Of a DNA stretch of 40,579 bases, positions 7,845 through 16,034 are shown in pieces. The position numbers were made by a program, and so were the translations under genes. Source of the DNA: an uncultured delta proteobacterium (GTDB taxonomy: Bacteria > Myxococcota_A > UBA9160 > JAFDET01); NCBI GenBank assembly GCA_947260035.1, contig CAMYOO010000001.1, positions 1-40,579 on the forward strand. Direction: 5' to 3'. Below the pieces are notes generated by a model. That model was not told where the DNA came from. It worked only from the letters and a program-made list of their open reading frames with translations, and ran no database searches. Within the stretch, counting starts at the first letter, position 1. The number at the start of each line of letters is the position of its first letter.

Positions 7845-8411
7845 ATGGAACGCCCTTCGCTACCCGTTTCATTGGCCTCCCCGCTGCTCCAGGGCACCAC
7901 ACGCCGAGGCTTCCTGCGCCTGCTGGGCAGTGGGGCCGCGCTGGCCACGCTTTCCCGGCTACCGGTCGTCCCGGCCACGGCGCGCGCCGCGACGCCTGCG
8001 GCCCGTTTCTTCGACGAGCCGCAGACGGAGATCCTGACGCAGGTGGTGGAGCGCATGGTCGCCACCGGTGAGCCCGACGCTCCCCGCGTCCGCGAAAGCG
8101 GCGCCATCGCCAGCATCGATGCGCTGTGCGGGTCGCTGGCTCCCGAGCTCACGGGGCCGCTCCCGGCCCTGGTGCGTCTCGTGGAGTGGGGACCCGTGCT
8201 CTTCGAGCTGCGCTTCTCGCGCTTCACGCGCCTGACTCCGGACGAGCAGGACGCATCGCTGCGCGGCTGGATGCAGAGCCGCATCGCACTGCGGCGCACC
8301 GCCTTCCTGGCGCTTCGGAACCTGGCCATGCTGGGCTGGTACGCCCAGGACGAGAGCTGGCCCAGCGTGGGCTACTCCGGACCGCTGCTGCGTCGGAGCC
8401 CGGCACCTTGA
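7845..8411 (+). CDS. Tat-exported small subunit, gluconate 2-dehydrogenase subunit 3-like
   Basis: A 188-residue protein with a twin-arginine signal (TTRRGFLRLLGSGAALATL, residues 18-36), then an ATARAA segment that could be cleaved near residue 50. The mature part is helical and resembles the small subunit family that accompanies FAD-containing GMC dehydrogenases (gluconate 2-dehydrogenase subunit 3 type). Its TGA overlaps the TTG start of the GMC gene in TTGA, so the two are translationally coupled and very likely form a complex, with the Tat signal on the small subunit carrying the pair across the inner membrane. The family assignment rests on Tat signal, size and partner rather than a strong motif. 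Confidence 0.75.
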   Translation: MERPSLPVSLASPLLQGTTRRGFLRLLGSGAALATLSRLPVVPATARAATPAARFFDEPQTEILTQVVERMVATGEPDAPRVRESGAIASIDALCGSLAPELTGPLPALVRLVEWGPVLFELRFSRFTRLTPDEQDASLRGWMQSRIALRRTAFLALRNLAMLGWYAQDESWPSVGYSGPLLRRSPAP

Positions 8412-9940
8412 TCGCGAGCCTCCTCGAGCTGGGCGGCGACCGGGTCGAGCGCGCCGACGTCTGCGTGATCGGCTCGGGCGGGGGCGGCGCCGTCGTCGCC
8501 GCCGAGCTGTCCACGGCGGGCCTCGACGTGGTGGTCCTGGAGCAGGGCCACCACTGGACCGCGAAGGACTTCACCCAGCGCGAAGACGAGATGCTGCCGC
8601 GCCTGTTCGAAGAGGCGGGCATGCGCGCCACCCGGGACGGGTCGGTGACCATCCTGCAGGGCCGCAACGTGGGCGGCTCCACGGTGCACAACCTCTGTTA
8701 CGCGTTCCGCACCCCCGACCCGATCCTGCGCATGTGGCGTGAGGAACACGGCCTGACGTCGCTCACGCCCGAAGCCCTGGCGCCTTCGTTTGCACGCGTC
8801 GAGAAGAACCTGCGCGTGAAGCCGATCCGCGAGGACGAGATCAACACGCTGAACCGGATCATCCGGAGCGGCGCCGAAACGCTCGGCTACTCGGGCTTCG
8901 TGACGAAGCACAACCGCGAGGGCTGCGTCCAGTCGGGCTACTGCATCCTGGGCTGTTCCTACGACGCCAAGCAATCGATGCTGGTCACCTACGTGCCCAA
9001 GGCCTCGGCGGCGGGCGCGCGCATCTACGCCGACGCGCGCTGCGACCGGATCGAGGCCGAGGGCGGACGCGTGCAGCGCGTTCTGGGAAGCGCAGTGGGG
9101 CCGGACGGGACACCGCACGGCAGCATCGAGGTCAGCGCCCGCGCGGTGGTGCTGGCGGCCGGAGCCGTCGCATCGCCGGACCTGCTGCAGCGCAGCGGCC
9201 TGGGAGGAGACCGCGTGGGCCAGGACCTTCACCTGCACCCCTCGGTGATGGCGGCGGGCTTCTTCGACGAGGAGCTTCACGCCTACCGGGGCATTCCCCA
9301 GAGCTACTACATCGACCAGTTCATCGATCTGGAGAGCGATCCGCACCGCGGCTACGTCCTCATGCCGATTGCGGGCTTTCCCGTGCTGACGGCGACCCAG
9401 ATGCCCGGCTTCGGACGCGATCACTTCGCCCAGATGCGCGACTTCTCGCGCATGGCCGGGCTTCTGGTGTTGCTGCACGACCGCAGCGCCGGCCAGGTGC
9501 GGCCCGGGGACTCGCTGTCCCGCCCGCGCATCGACTACACGCTGTCGGCCGACGACCGCCGGCAACTCGCCGAGGGTCTGGTCCACTGCGCGGAGGTGCT
9601 CTTCGCCGGCGGCGCGCGCCGGGTGGTGATTCCCTTCCAGCCCGAAGCCCTGGTGCTGCAGCGAGGCGACGACCCGACCGAGATCATCCGCCGCGGTGTG
9701 CGTCAGGGCGAGATCACCATCGCCTCGACCCATCCCCAATCGACCTGCCGCATGGCCACGAGCTCCTCCCAGGGGGTGGTCAATCCCTTCGGCGAGGTAT
9801 TCGACGTGCGCGGCCTCTTCGTCGCGGACATGAGCGTCTTTCCCACCTCGCTCGGGGCGCCGCCGCAGATCACCACCGCGGCCCTCGCCGACCGAACCGC
9901 CCATCACATCCTGGCGCGCTGGCCTGAGCTCTCCGCGTGA
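8408..9940 (+). CDS. GMC family FAD-dependent oxidoreductase
   Basis: A 510-residue flavoprotein oxidising an alcohol or sugar. The dinucleotide fold is at the N-terminus (VCVIGSGGGGAVVAAELSTA), with no signal peptide of its own. GRNVGGSTVHNLCYAFRTPD is the GMC flavin loop, and the C-terminus has HPQSTCRMATSSSQGVVNPF and then the GLFVADMSVFPTSLGAPPQ segment typical of GMC enzymes. A cysteine-rich patch (GCVQSGYCILGCSYDAKQS) resembles long-chain alcohol oxidase and dehydrogenase relatives. The TTG start at 8408 is inferred from the four-base overlap with the preceding Tat subunit and from the nearness of the FAD motif; an earlier in-frame start would lie inside that gene. The substrate is unknown. 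Confidence 0.88.
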   Translation: MIASLLELGGDRVERADVCVIGSGGGGAVVAAELSTAGLDVVVLEQGHHWTAKDFTQREDEMLPRLFEEAGMRATRDGSVTILQGRNVGGSTVHNLCYAFRTPDPILRMWREEHGLTSLTPEALAPSFARVEKNLRVKPIREDEINTLNRIIRSGAETLGYSGFVTKHNREGCVQSGYCILGCSYDAKQSMLVTYVPKASAAGARIYADARCDRIEAEGGRVQRVLGSAVGPDGTPHGSIEVSARAVVLAAGAVASPDLLQRSGLGGDRVGQDLHLHPSVMAAGFFDEELHAYRGIPQSYYIDQFIDLESDPHRGYVLMPIAGFPVLTATQMPGFGRDHFAQMRDFSRMAGLLVLLHDRSAGQVRPGDSLSRPRIDYTLSADDRRQLAEGLVHCAEVLFAGGARRVVIPFQPEALVLQRGDDPTEIIRRGVRQGEITIASTHPQSTCRMATSSSQGVVNPFGEVFDVRGLFVADMSVFPTSLGAPPQITTAALADRTAHHILARWPELSA

Positions 9941-11307
9941 GCGGAGAGCTCCCGGAGATCGAGACGATCTCCGAGGAGGCCGAAGGCGGTATCACGCTCG
10001 GCGTCTGGGAGCTGGCGTGGCCGACCATGCTCTCGTTCGCCCTGCAGACCGCGGTCGGCTTCGTGGACTTCGTGATCGTCTCCTCCCTGGGCACGGAGGC
10101 GGTGGCCGCCGTCGGCGTCGCGCACCAGTTCTACTTCGCCATCTTCGCCCTGCTGGCGGCCGTGACCACGGGCACGGTGGCGCTGGTGGCGCGCTTCATC
10201 GGAGCCGGCGACGAGCGCGAGGCCGACCGGGTGCTGCGGCTCTCGGCAGCGCTGGGCGTCCTGGTGGGCGCCGTCCTCATGGGCATGGCCCCCTGGAGCG
10301 AGAACGTGGTCGCGCTCTTCGGCGTGTCTCCGGAGGTGGTGGCCCTGGGCGGCTCCTACCTGCGCATCCTGCTGCTCTTCAACGTGCCCTTCACGCTCGG
10401 CGTGGTGGTGTCCATGGGCGTGCGCGGCGCCGGCGACGTGCGCACACCGCTGCTGATCGGCGTGGTCCTCAACGTGGTGAACGTGATCTTCAACTACGGC
10501 CTGGTGTACGGCCGCCTCGGGATGCCGAAGCTGGGAACCGACGGCTCGGCGCTGGGCACCGGCATCGCGATGACCCTGGGCACCCTGATCTGGCTCGAGC
10601 TGTGGCGGCGCAACTGCCTGGTCATTCCGCGCCGCGGTTGGCTCGACGGCTTCAGCCTCGAGCGCGCCCGGCGCATCATGCGCATCGGCGTGCCTACGGC
10701 GCTGGAGCAGATCGCATTCCAGGTGGGCCTGCTGCTCTTCCTGCGCGTGGTGGCCCGCTTCGGCACCGATCCCGTTTCCGCCTACCTGATCGGGGTGCGC
10801 ATCCTGGCCTTCTCCTTCGTCCCGGGCATCGGCTACGCCCAGGCCGGCAGCACCCTGGTCGGGCAACACCTGGGCGCCGGCGACCCCGACGGCGCGGCGC
10901 GCTCGGGCTGGCGCGCCACCGGAGGCGCCATGCTGGTGATGGGTGGCGTGGGCCTGCTGATCATCGTGACGGCGCCCTGGATCGCGCGCATCTTCGGCGC
11001 CGCCGGGCAGAACACCGTCGACCTGACCGTGATCTTCATCTACATCCTCGGCGCGGTGCAGCCGCTGATGGCGATGGAGTTCGCGCTGGGCGGCTCGCTG
11101 CGCGGCGCCGGCGACACGCGCTTTCCGCTGTTCGTGATCCTCACCGGCCTGTTCGGCGTGCGTCTGGTCTCGGCCTACCTCGTGGCCGGCGTCTTCGGCG
11201 GCGGCGTGGTGGCGGTCTGGTGCTGCCTGCTCGCGGACTACGCCGTCAAGGCGACCATGCTCTCGCTGCGCTTCGCCTCCGGAGCCTGGAAACGGGTCCG
11301 CGTCTAG
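9937..11307 (+). CDS. MATE family efflux transporter
   Basis: A 456-residue protein with about 12 membrane spans in two similar halves. Typical MATE segments are WELAWPTMLSFALQTAVGFV in the first span and LRGAGDTRFPLFVILTGLFG in the second half. Such carriers export organic cations or drugs using a sodium or proton gradient. The GTG at 9937 overlaps the GMC stop in GTGA. Being coupled to a GMC oxidoreductase suggests export of its substrate or product, but this is inference. Its TAG shares a CTAG (11304-11307) with the convergent CBS gene. Confidence 0.9.
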   Translation: MSGELPEIETISEEAEGGITLGVWELAWPTMLSFALQTAVGFVDFVIVSSLGTEAVAAVGVAHQFYFAIFALLAAVTTGTVALVARFIGAGDEREADRVLRLSAALGVLVGAVLMGMAPWSENVVALFGVSPEVVALGGSYLRILLLFNVPFTLGVVVSMGVRGAGDVRTPLLIGVVLNVVNVIFNYGLVYGRLGMPKLGTDGSALGTGIAMTLGTLIWLELWRRNCLVIPRRGWLDGFSLERARRIMRIGVPTALEQIAFQVGLLLFLRVVARFGTDPVSAYLIGVRILAFSFVPGIGYAQAGSTLVGQHLGAGDPDGAARSGWRATGGAMLVMGGVGLLIIVTAPWIARIFGAAGQNTVDLTVIFIYILGAVQPLMAMEFALGGSLRGAGDTRFPLFVILTGLFGVRLVSAYLVAGVFGGGVVAVWCCLLADYAVKATMLSLRFASGAWKRVRV

Positions 11308-11753
11308 CGGCCCGAACGCGGTCCAGCTGCCTGGGCGTCGCGGGTGACGAGGTCGGCGAAGTAACGCAGCAGGTCGGTCTCGGTGAGCATCCCCACCAGC
11401 TCCTCGCCCCGCAGCACCGGCAGGCAGCCGATCTTGTTGTCGGCCATGACCCGCGCCGCCTCTTCCACCGGGGCGTCGGCATCGACGATCACCGGAGGCG
11501 CGGACATCACCTGGGAGATGTCGATCGCCTCGAGAAAAGCGCGGCGCTCCTGGCGGCGGGGGTCCAGGCTCGAGAGCGAGGCGCGCAGCAGATCGCGCTC
11601 GGAGACCACGCCCACCAGACGGCCGGCGCGCACCACGGGCATGTGCCGCACCCCGCCCAGCGTCATGATATCCTCGAAGGTCGAGAGCCGATCGCCGACA
11701 CTGATCGTGACAACCTTCTCTTCCATCACGTCGCGAACCAGGACCGGAGCCAT
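11304..11753 (-). CDS. CBS domain pair protein
   Basis: A 149-residue protein that is essentially two CBS motifs. The first is VRDVMEEKVVTISVGDRL...HMPVVRAGRLVGVVSERDLL (about residues 6-57), the second SQVMSAPPVIVDADAPVEEAA...CLPVLRGEELVGMLTETDLL (about 75-130). CBS pairs bind adenosine nucleotides and act as sensors; no effector domain is fused. The ATG at 11753 has no ribosome site but lies seven bases after TAGACT, so it may be leaderless. Only 18 bases separate it from the start of the divergent gene at 11772. Confidence 0.88.
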   Translation of the reverse strand: MAPVLVRDVMEEKVVTISVGDRLSTFEDIMTLGGVRHMPVVRAGRLVGVVSERDLLRASLSSLDPRRQERRAFLEAIDISQVMSAPPVIVDADAPVEEAARVMADNKIGCLPVLRGEELVGMLTETDLLRYFADLVTRDAQAAGPRSGR

Positions 11754-11766
11754 CCAACGGAGTCTA
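11754..11766 (-). promoter_or_regulatory. Candidate -10 of a leaderless CBS-gene transcript
   Basis: On the minus strand TAGACT (11761-11766) is followed by seven bases and then the ATG at 11753. With only 18 bp between the two divergent start codons, the hexamer also overlaps the GGAG (11759-11762) that serves as ribosome site for the plus-strand gene. One short segment therefore has to serve both genes. Confidence 0.45.
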
Positions 11767-11771
11767 CTCCA

Positions 11772-12218
11772 ATGCCGGACAGGAAAGGGAGCAAAGACAG
11801 CTCCCGAGAGAAGCGACGCACACCGTCTAGCGCCGACACGCAAGATGAGCGCGCCGCGCTGCTTCCCGAGCTCTTCCGCCGTGCCTTCACGCTGGGGCTC
11901 TCGGGAATCTTCACCACTGAAGAAGCCTTCCGACGGGCCCTGGGGGACACCGTGCCTCGGGATTGGGTGGATTTCGCCGTCGATCAGAGCGACCGGACGC
12001 GCAGCGACTTCACCGACAAGATGGCCGCGGAAATGGGGCGGGTGATCGAAAGCATGGACCTGGAGGCGATCCTGCGCAGCGTCCTGGCCGACCATCGCGT
12101 CGAGGTGAAGGCCGAGATCCAGCTCGTGCCCCGGGAGAAGGAAGAGAGCGGCCGCAAGGGCGGCAAGTCGACCGCCGCGGCCAAGGTTTCAATCGTGCGC
12201 GGCGGAGGGGGCAAGTGA
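11772..12218 (+). CDS. Conserved-looking helical protein, unknown function
   Basis: I do not recognise this 148-residue protein. It has a polar basic N-terminal tail (MPDRKGSKDSSREKRRTPSS), then a helical, amphipathic middle (LLPELFRRAFTLGLSGIF to about residue 115) and a Lys/Gly-rich tail ending VRGGGGK. The helix pattern, with FRRAFTLGL and a stretch suited to coiled-coil pairing (DKMAAEMGRVIESMDLEAIL), is loosely phasin-like, but I do not claim that. No signal peptide or membrane span is seen. The ATG has GGAG ten bases upstream. Its TGA overlaps the GTG of the next membrane protein gene, so the two are coupled. Confidence 0.7.
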   Translation: MPDRKGSKDSSREKRRTPSSADTQDERAALLPELFRRAFTLGLSGIFTTEEAFRRALGDTVPRDWVDFAVDQSDRTRSDFTDKMAAEMGRVIESMDLEAILRSVLADHRVEVKAEIQLVPREKEESGRKGGKSTAAAKVSIVRGGGGK

Positions 12219-13738
12219 GCGCAGACGAAGGCGGGCGCGGCTGGGGCGTCGTGGGCGGCGTCTTGCTTGCGGGGCTGGTCGCCTACACGGTGCTCGTATT
12301 CTACGGATTCGGGCCCTACCCCGCGGAATCACCGGTCCCCTGGTGGCAACCCCGCGGCTTCCTGGTGGACTCGGCGCTGATGGCCCCGTTCGGCGAGGAC
12401 CCGACCGGCCCCATCGCAACCTTCACCCTGCCCGCCCTGCTGCTGGCCGCCGGAGTCTGGCTCGCGACCGGGTCCGCCCTGCTGCGCGGCGCGGCCGTGA
12501 CCTGCGTCCTGAGCACCGGGCTGTTCCTCTTCTACGGGCTTCGCATGCCCGGGCCCATGATCTGGAACTTCTTCGGCTGGCGCGGCTCGGCGGTGATGAT
12601 CTGCATGGCCGGCGTGGTTGCGTGCGCCCTGGCGTCGCCGTGGCTGGCCGCCGCCTGGCTGCGCCGCGGCTGGGCCGTGCGCGCCGCGGCCTACCTGCCA
12701 CTCGCGCTGCTGGTCGTACTGATGGCCACCAACGCCACGGGAACCAACCCGGCGCTGCGTTTCAACATTTCGCCCTGGCCCGTGGTCACCGTCTTCGGCT
12801 TCGATCTGCTGGCGCCGCTGATCGCGGGGGTCCTGGCGTGCGTCGCACTGGGCTTGGCGGCCTGGCGGGTCCGGACCCGCGGCGTGGCGCTGTCGGTTCT
12901 CGGACTCATCGCCGCCGTCGCGTTGCCGATGGCATGGGTTGCCTGGAGACTGCCGGGAGGCCTCTGGATCCTGGGGGCTGCAATCTCCGCATCCGTGCTG
13001 GCCCTGGCGCTGTCGGCCCGGGCGGCCGGAAACCTCACCATGGGCGCCCGCAGCCTGGCCGGCTACGCCGCCACGGGCGCCATCCTGGTGGCGATCCCGC
13101 TCTTCGCTGGGCGCGCGTGGGCCGACCTCGACTACCGCGCCACGCGCCTCGGAAGCGCGCAGCAGGTCATCGATGCCCTGGCCACGTACTACGAGCGGGA
13201 AGGCCTCTATCCGGAGGAGTTGGACGAGCTGATCGAGATCGGCGAACTGGAGGCGATTCCGCAGCCGCGAATCGGCTTGCCGGGCCTGACGGAGGCGGAG
13301 TTCAGCTACCAGAACCTGGGCAGCGACTACCTGCTGGAGTTCGCCGCCCCGGGCTGGACCCAGTGCCACTACAGCCCGCCCTGGGACGAAGATCTCGAGG
13401 ACGAGTACTCGTTCGGCGACGAAGACGGCGAGGACGAGGAGGACTGGGAGGTCGTCGCGCCGGCCGGCCCGATTTCCGACGAGCCCCAGCTGGGCGCCGC
13501 GCTCGCCGGGCTTCCCGCGGCGGAAGAGGACGTGGAGGTTCCGGCCCCGGGCGAGGTGCCCATGGGCGCGGCCATCGCGGGCCTTCCCGAGGCCGACGAA
13601 GAGCTGGACCTCGACAGCGGCCTGGGAGCGCAGGCGGCCGGCCTGGGCGAGGCGGACGAAGTGGTGGAGCTCGACACCGACGACGGCCCCCTGCCCGGCG
13701 TCTGGTCGTGCCCCGCCAAGCCGCCCGAGCTCTGGTAA
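12215..13738 (+). CDS. Polytopic membrane protein with pseudopilin-like domain and acidic repeat insert
   Basis: A 507-residue protein of unknown function. The first roughly 310 residues hold about eight hydrophobic spans. A domain follows whose start resembles the helix of type II secretion or pilin-like proteins (RLGSAQQVIDALATYYEREG, then LYPEELDELIEIGELEAIPQP). The C-terminus has two cysteines, Cys384 (WTQCHYSP) and Cys499 (VWSCPAKPPELW), that could pair in the periplasm. Between them lies an insertion of about 100 residues, strongly acidic, with three imperfect repeats starting at residues 426, 450 and 470 (pattern GAAxAGLPxADEE). The GTG at 12215 overlaps the previous stop in GTGA. Confidence 0.75.
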   Translation: MSADEGGRGWGVVGGVLLAGLVAYTVLVFYGFGPYPAESPVPWWQPRGFLVDSALMAPFGEDPTGPIATFTLPALLLAAGVWLATGSALLRGAAVTCVLSTGLFLFYGLRMPGPMIWNFFGWRGSAVMICMAGVVACALASPWLAAAWLRRGWAVRAAAYLPLALLVVLMATNATGTNPALRFNISPWPVVTVFGFDLLAPLIAGVLACVALGLAAWRVRTRGVALSVLGLIAAVALPMAWVAWRLPGGLWILGAAISASVLALALSARAAGNLTMGARSLAGYAATGAILVAIPLFAGRAWADLDYRATRLGSAQQVIDALATYYEREGLYPEELDELIEIGELEAIPQPRIGLPGLTEAEFSYQNLGSDYLLEFAAPGWTQCHYSPPWDEDLEDEYSFGDEDGEDEEDWEVVAPAGPISDEPQLGAALAGLPAAEEDVEVPAPGEVPMGAAIAGLPEADEELDLDSGLGAQAAGLGEADEVVELDTDDGPLPGVWSCPAKPPELW

Positions 13739-13758
13739 TCGGTTAGCGTTTCCGGAGC

Positions 13759-15096
13759 ATGCCCCCCCGTCGCCTCGGTCCCGCTGAGCGCCTCTACCGC
13801 GCGCAACGCATCGGGACGACCTTTGGCCGCATCTACCTCGGCATCAAGGGCCACCAGTTCATCGCCCGGCGCCTGCGTCCGCCGGACATGCCCCAACGCT
13901 GGTCCGATCTCAATCGCCGCAGCGCCGAATCGATCTACGACGCCGCCGTCGAGCTGCGGGGAATGATCCTCAAGGGCTGCCAGTTCCTCGGAGCGCGCGC
14001 GGACGTCCTGCCCCCGGAGTACGTGCAGGTGCTGGCCCGGCTGCAGGACCGCGTCCCGCCCAAGCCGTTCCAGATCGTGCGCCGCAGCGTCGAGCAGGAG
14101 TACGGCCGGCCCCTGGAGGACGTCTTCGCCGAGTTCTCGACGCGGCCCCTGGCCTCGGCTTCGCTGGCGCAGGTGCACGAGGCGCGCCTGAAGAATGGGC
14201 GCCGCGTCGCCGTCAAGGTCCAGTACCCGGAGATCGAGAGCTTGATGACGAGCGACCTGTCCAACCTGCGCGCGCTGTTCCGGGCCGTGGGCTGGCTGGA
14301 GCGAGAGCTGGATCTGATGCCGCTGATCGACGAGCTGGCGACCCACGTGCCCAAGGAGCTCGACTTCCAGAACGAAGCCCGCAACGCCGAGCGCATGGCC
14401 GACATGCTCTCTCACCGCGACGACGTGGTGGTGCCCGAGATCGTCTGGGAGCACACCACGCGCCGCGTGCTGTGCATGGAGTTCCTGGAGGGCATCAAGA
14501 TCACCGACGTGGATGCGCTGCGCGCTGCGGGCGTGGACCCGGACCAGGTGGTCCGCATCCTGGTGGGAACCTGGTGCGAACAGATCCTGGTTCACGGGCT
14601 CTTCCACGCCGACCCGCATCCCGGCAACCTGTTGGTGCAACCGTCCGGTCCGCGCTTGTGCCTGCTCGACTGGGGACTCTCCAAGGAGCTGCCGCCGAAC
14701 TTCCGACTGGGCATCCTGGCGTTCTCGGCCGCGTTGATCCGCGGAGATGCCGAGGCGATGGTGGAGGCGTTCCTCGACCTGGGCTTCGAGACCCGCGACG
14801 GCAGCAGCGAGGGCCTGCTCGAGATCGCTCGCTTCGCGTTGGACTTCGCCCAGCGCGTGCGCGAACGGTCCTGGGCGGAGTCGCGCGCCTTCTCGCGCTG
14901 GAACGACGAGCTGGGTGCCGAGATCCGCCGCAACCCGATCGTGGTCATCCCCAGCCACGTCGTGCTGCTGGGCCGGGTGCTGGGCCTGCTCTCCGGCGTA
15001 TCGCGCAGCCTGGGCTCCAAGGTGGATCTGCTGCCGGTGGTGCTGCCCTACGTGTTCGGAGGCGGTGGCTCGGCGCCAACGCCACCGCCGGCATGA
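13759..15096 (+). CDS. ABC1/UbiB family atypical kinase
   Basis: A 445-residue ABC1 (ADCK/UbiB/AarF) protein, an atypical kinase or ATPase fold linked to ubiquinone or other lipid metabolism. Seen: Ala-rich nucleotide loop (RPLASASLAQVHEARL), invariant lysine (RVAVKVQYP), catalytic loop FHADPHPGNLLV and metal-binding LLDWGLS in place of DFG. The family KxGQ motif is altered: Lys72-Gly-Cys-Gln75, with Cys where Gly is usual. A membrane anchor is not obvious at the C-terminus. The ATG at 13759 has GGAG just upstream. The stop overlaps the next gene in ATGA. No ubiquinone gene is nearby, so the role in quinone synthesis is not supported by context. Confidence 0.9.
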   Translation: MPPRRLGPAERLYRAQRIGTTFGRIYLGIKGHQFIARRLRPPDMPQRWSDLNRRSAESIYDAAVELRGMILKGCQFLGARADVLPPEYVQVLARLQDRVPPKPFQIVRRSVEQEYGRPLEDVFAEFSTRPLASASLAQVHEARLKNGRRVAVKVQYPEIESLMTSDLSNLRALFRAVGWLERELDLMPLIDELATHVPKELDFQNEARNAERMADMLSHRDDVVVPEIVWEHTTRRVLCMEFLEGIKITDVDALRAAGVDPDQVVRILVGTWCEQILVHGLFHADPHPGNLLVQPSGPRLCLLDWGLSKELPPNFRLGILAFSAALIRGDAEAMVEAFLDLGFETRDGSSEGLLEIARFALDFAQRVRERSWAESRAFSRWNDELGAEIRRNPIVVIPSHVVLLGRVLGLLSGVSRSLGSKVDLLPVVLPYVFGGGGSAPTPPPA

Positions 15097-16034
15097 CGTC
15101 CGGGCGCGGCCTCTCGCTGGGCATCGCCTTGGGCGGACCCCGCGACCCCGGCGACGCCGCCCGCGCGCTGGTCCAGGTGGAGCGGGCGGAAAAACTGGGC
15201 CTGCATTCGGTGTGGCTGCCGGAGGGGCACTTCACACGGGGCGCCATGCCTTCACCGCTGGTGGCGCTGGCGGCATTCGCAGCGCGCACGCGCCGCCTGG
15301 TCCTGGGCACCACCTCCCTGCTGCTGCCCGTGCGGCATGCCGAGCAGGTGGCCGATGAGGTGGCGACCCTGGACCGCCTCTCGGGCGGACGCGTATGGGT
15401 GGGCTTGGGCCGGGGGTTCCGTGCACCGCTGTTCGCGGCGTTCGGGGTCTCGCGCGCCGAAAAACGCGACCGCTTCGACGCCGTGCTCGACGCGGTGCTG
15501 GAACGCTGGGCGTCCACCGCCCACGCGCCCGGGCCCCTCCAGGAGCCCCATCCGCCGCTGCTGGTGGCGGCCTTCGGACGCAAGGGGCTGCTCCAGGCCG
15601 CCCGACGCGGCCTGCCCTACCTGGCGTCGCCGCTCGAGACCCTGGCGACCCTGGAGGACAACTACGCCTACCACCGGGAACACCTGCCCGAGACGGCCGA
15701 CCCGGACGCCCTGCCCGTCGCGGTGATGCGCGCCGTGCACGTGGCGCGCGATGACGCCGAAGCGGAGCGCGTGCTGGAGGCGCTGCGCATCGAGACGGGT
15801 CGCATGGCGGGCGCGCTGCCGCCCGCCCTGGCTCGCGCGGCGGAGGGCGATGCGGAGGAGCGCGCCATCGTCGGCACTACCAACCAGGTGGTGGACCGGC
15901 TGGCGAGCTACCGCGAGCGCATCGGACTGGATCTGCTGATCGTCCGCTCCGGCGTGCCGGGCGTGTCGAGGGACGAGGCGGAGTCGGCCTTGGAGCGCCT
16001 GGCCGGAGACGTGATGCCCCGGCTGACGACGTGA
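15093..16034 (+). CDS. LLM class flavin-dependent oxidoreductase
   Basis: A 313-residue luciferase-like monooxygenase family protein with a TIM-barrel fold, using FMN or F420. Features include SLGIALGGPRDPGDAARALV at the N-terminus, GLHSVWLPEGHFTRGAMPSP, then RTRRLVLGTTSLLLPVRHA and LDRLSGGRVWVGLGRGFR, all common in this class. The substrate cannot be told. The ATG at 15093 overlaps the kinase TGA; the end overlaps the next GTG. The length is close to the usual 300-350. Confidence 0.88.
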   Translation: MTSGRGLSLGIALGGPRDPGDAARALVQVERAEKLGLHSVWLPEGHFTRGAMPSPLVALAAFAARTRRLVLGTTSLLLPVRHAEQVADEVATLDRLSGGRVWVGLGRGFRAPLFAAFGVSRAEKRDRFDAVLDAVLERWASTAHAPGPLQEPHPPLLVAAFGRKGLLQAARRGLPYLASPLETLATLEDNYAYHREHLPETADPDALPVAVMRAVHVARDDAEAERVLEALRIETGRMAGALPPALARAAEGDAEERAIVGTTNQVVDRLASYRERIGLDLLIVRSGVPGVSRDEAESALERLAGDVMPRLTT

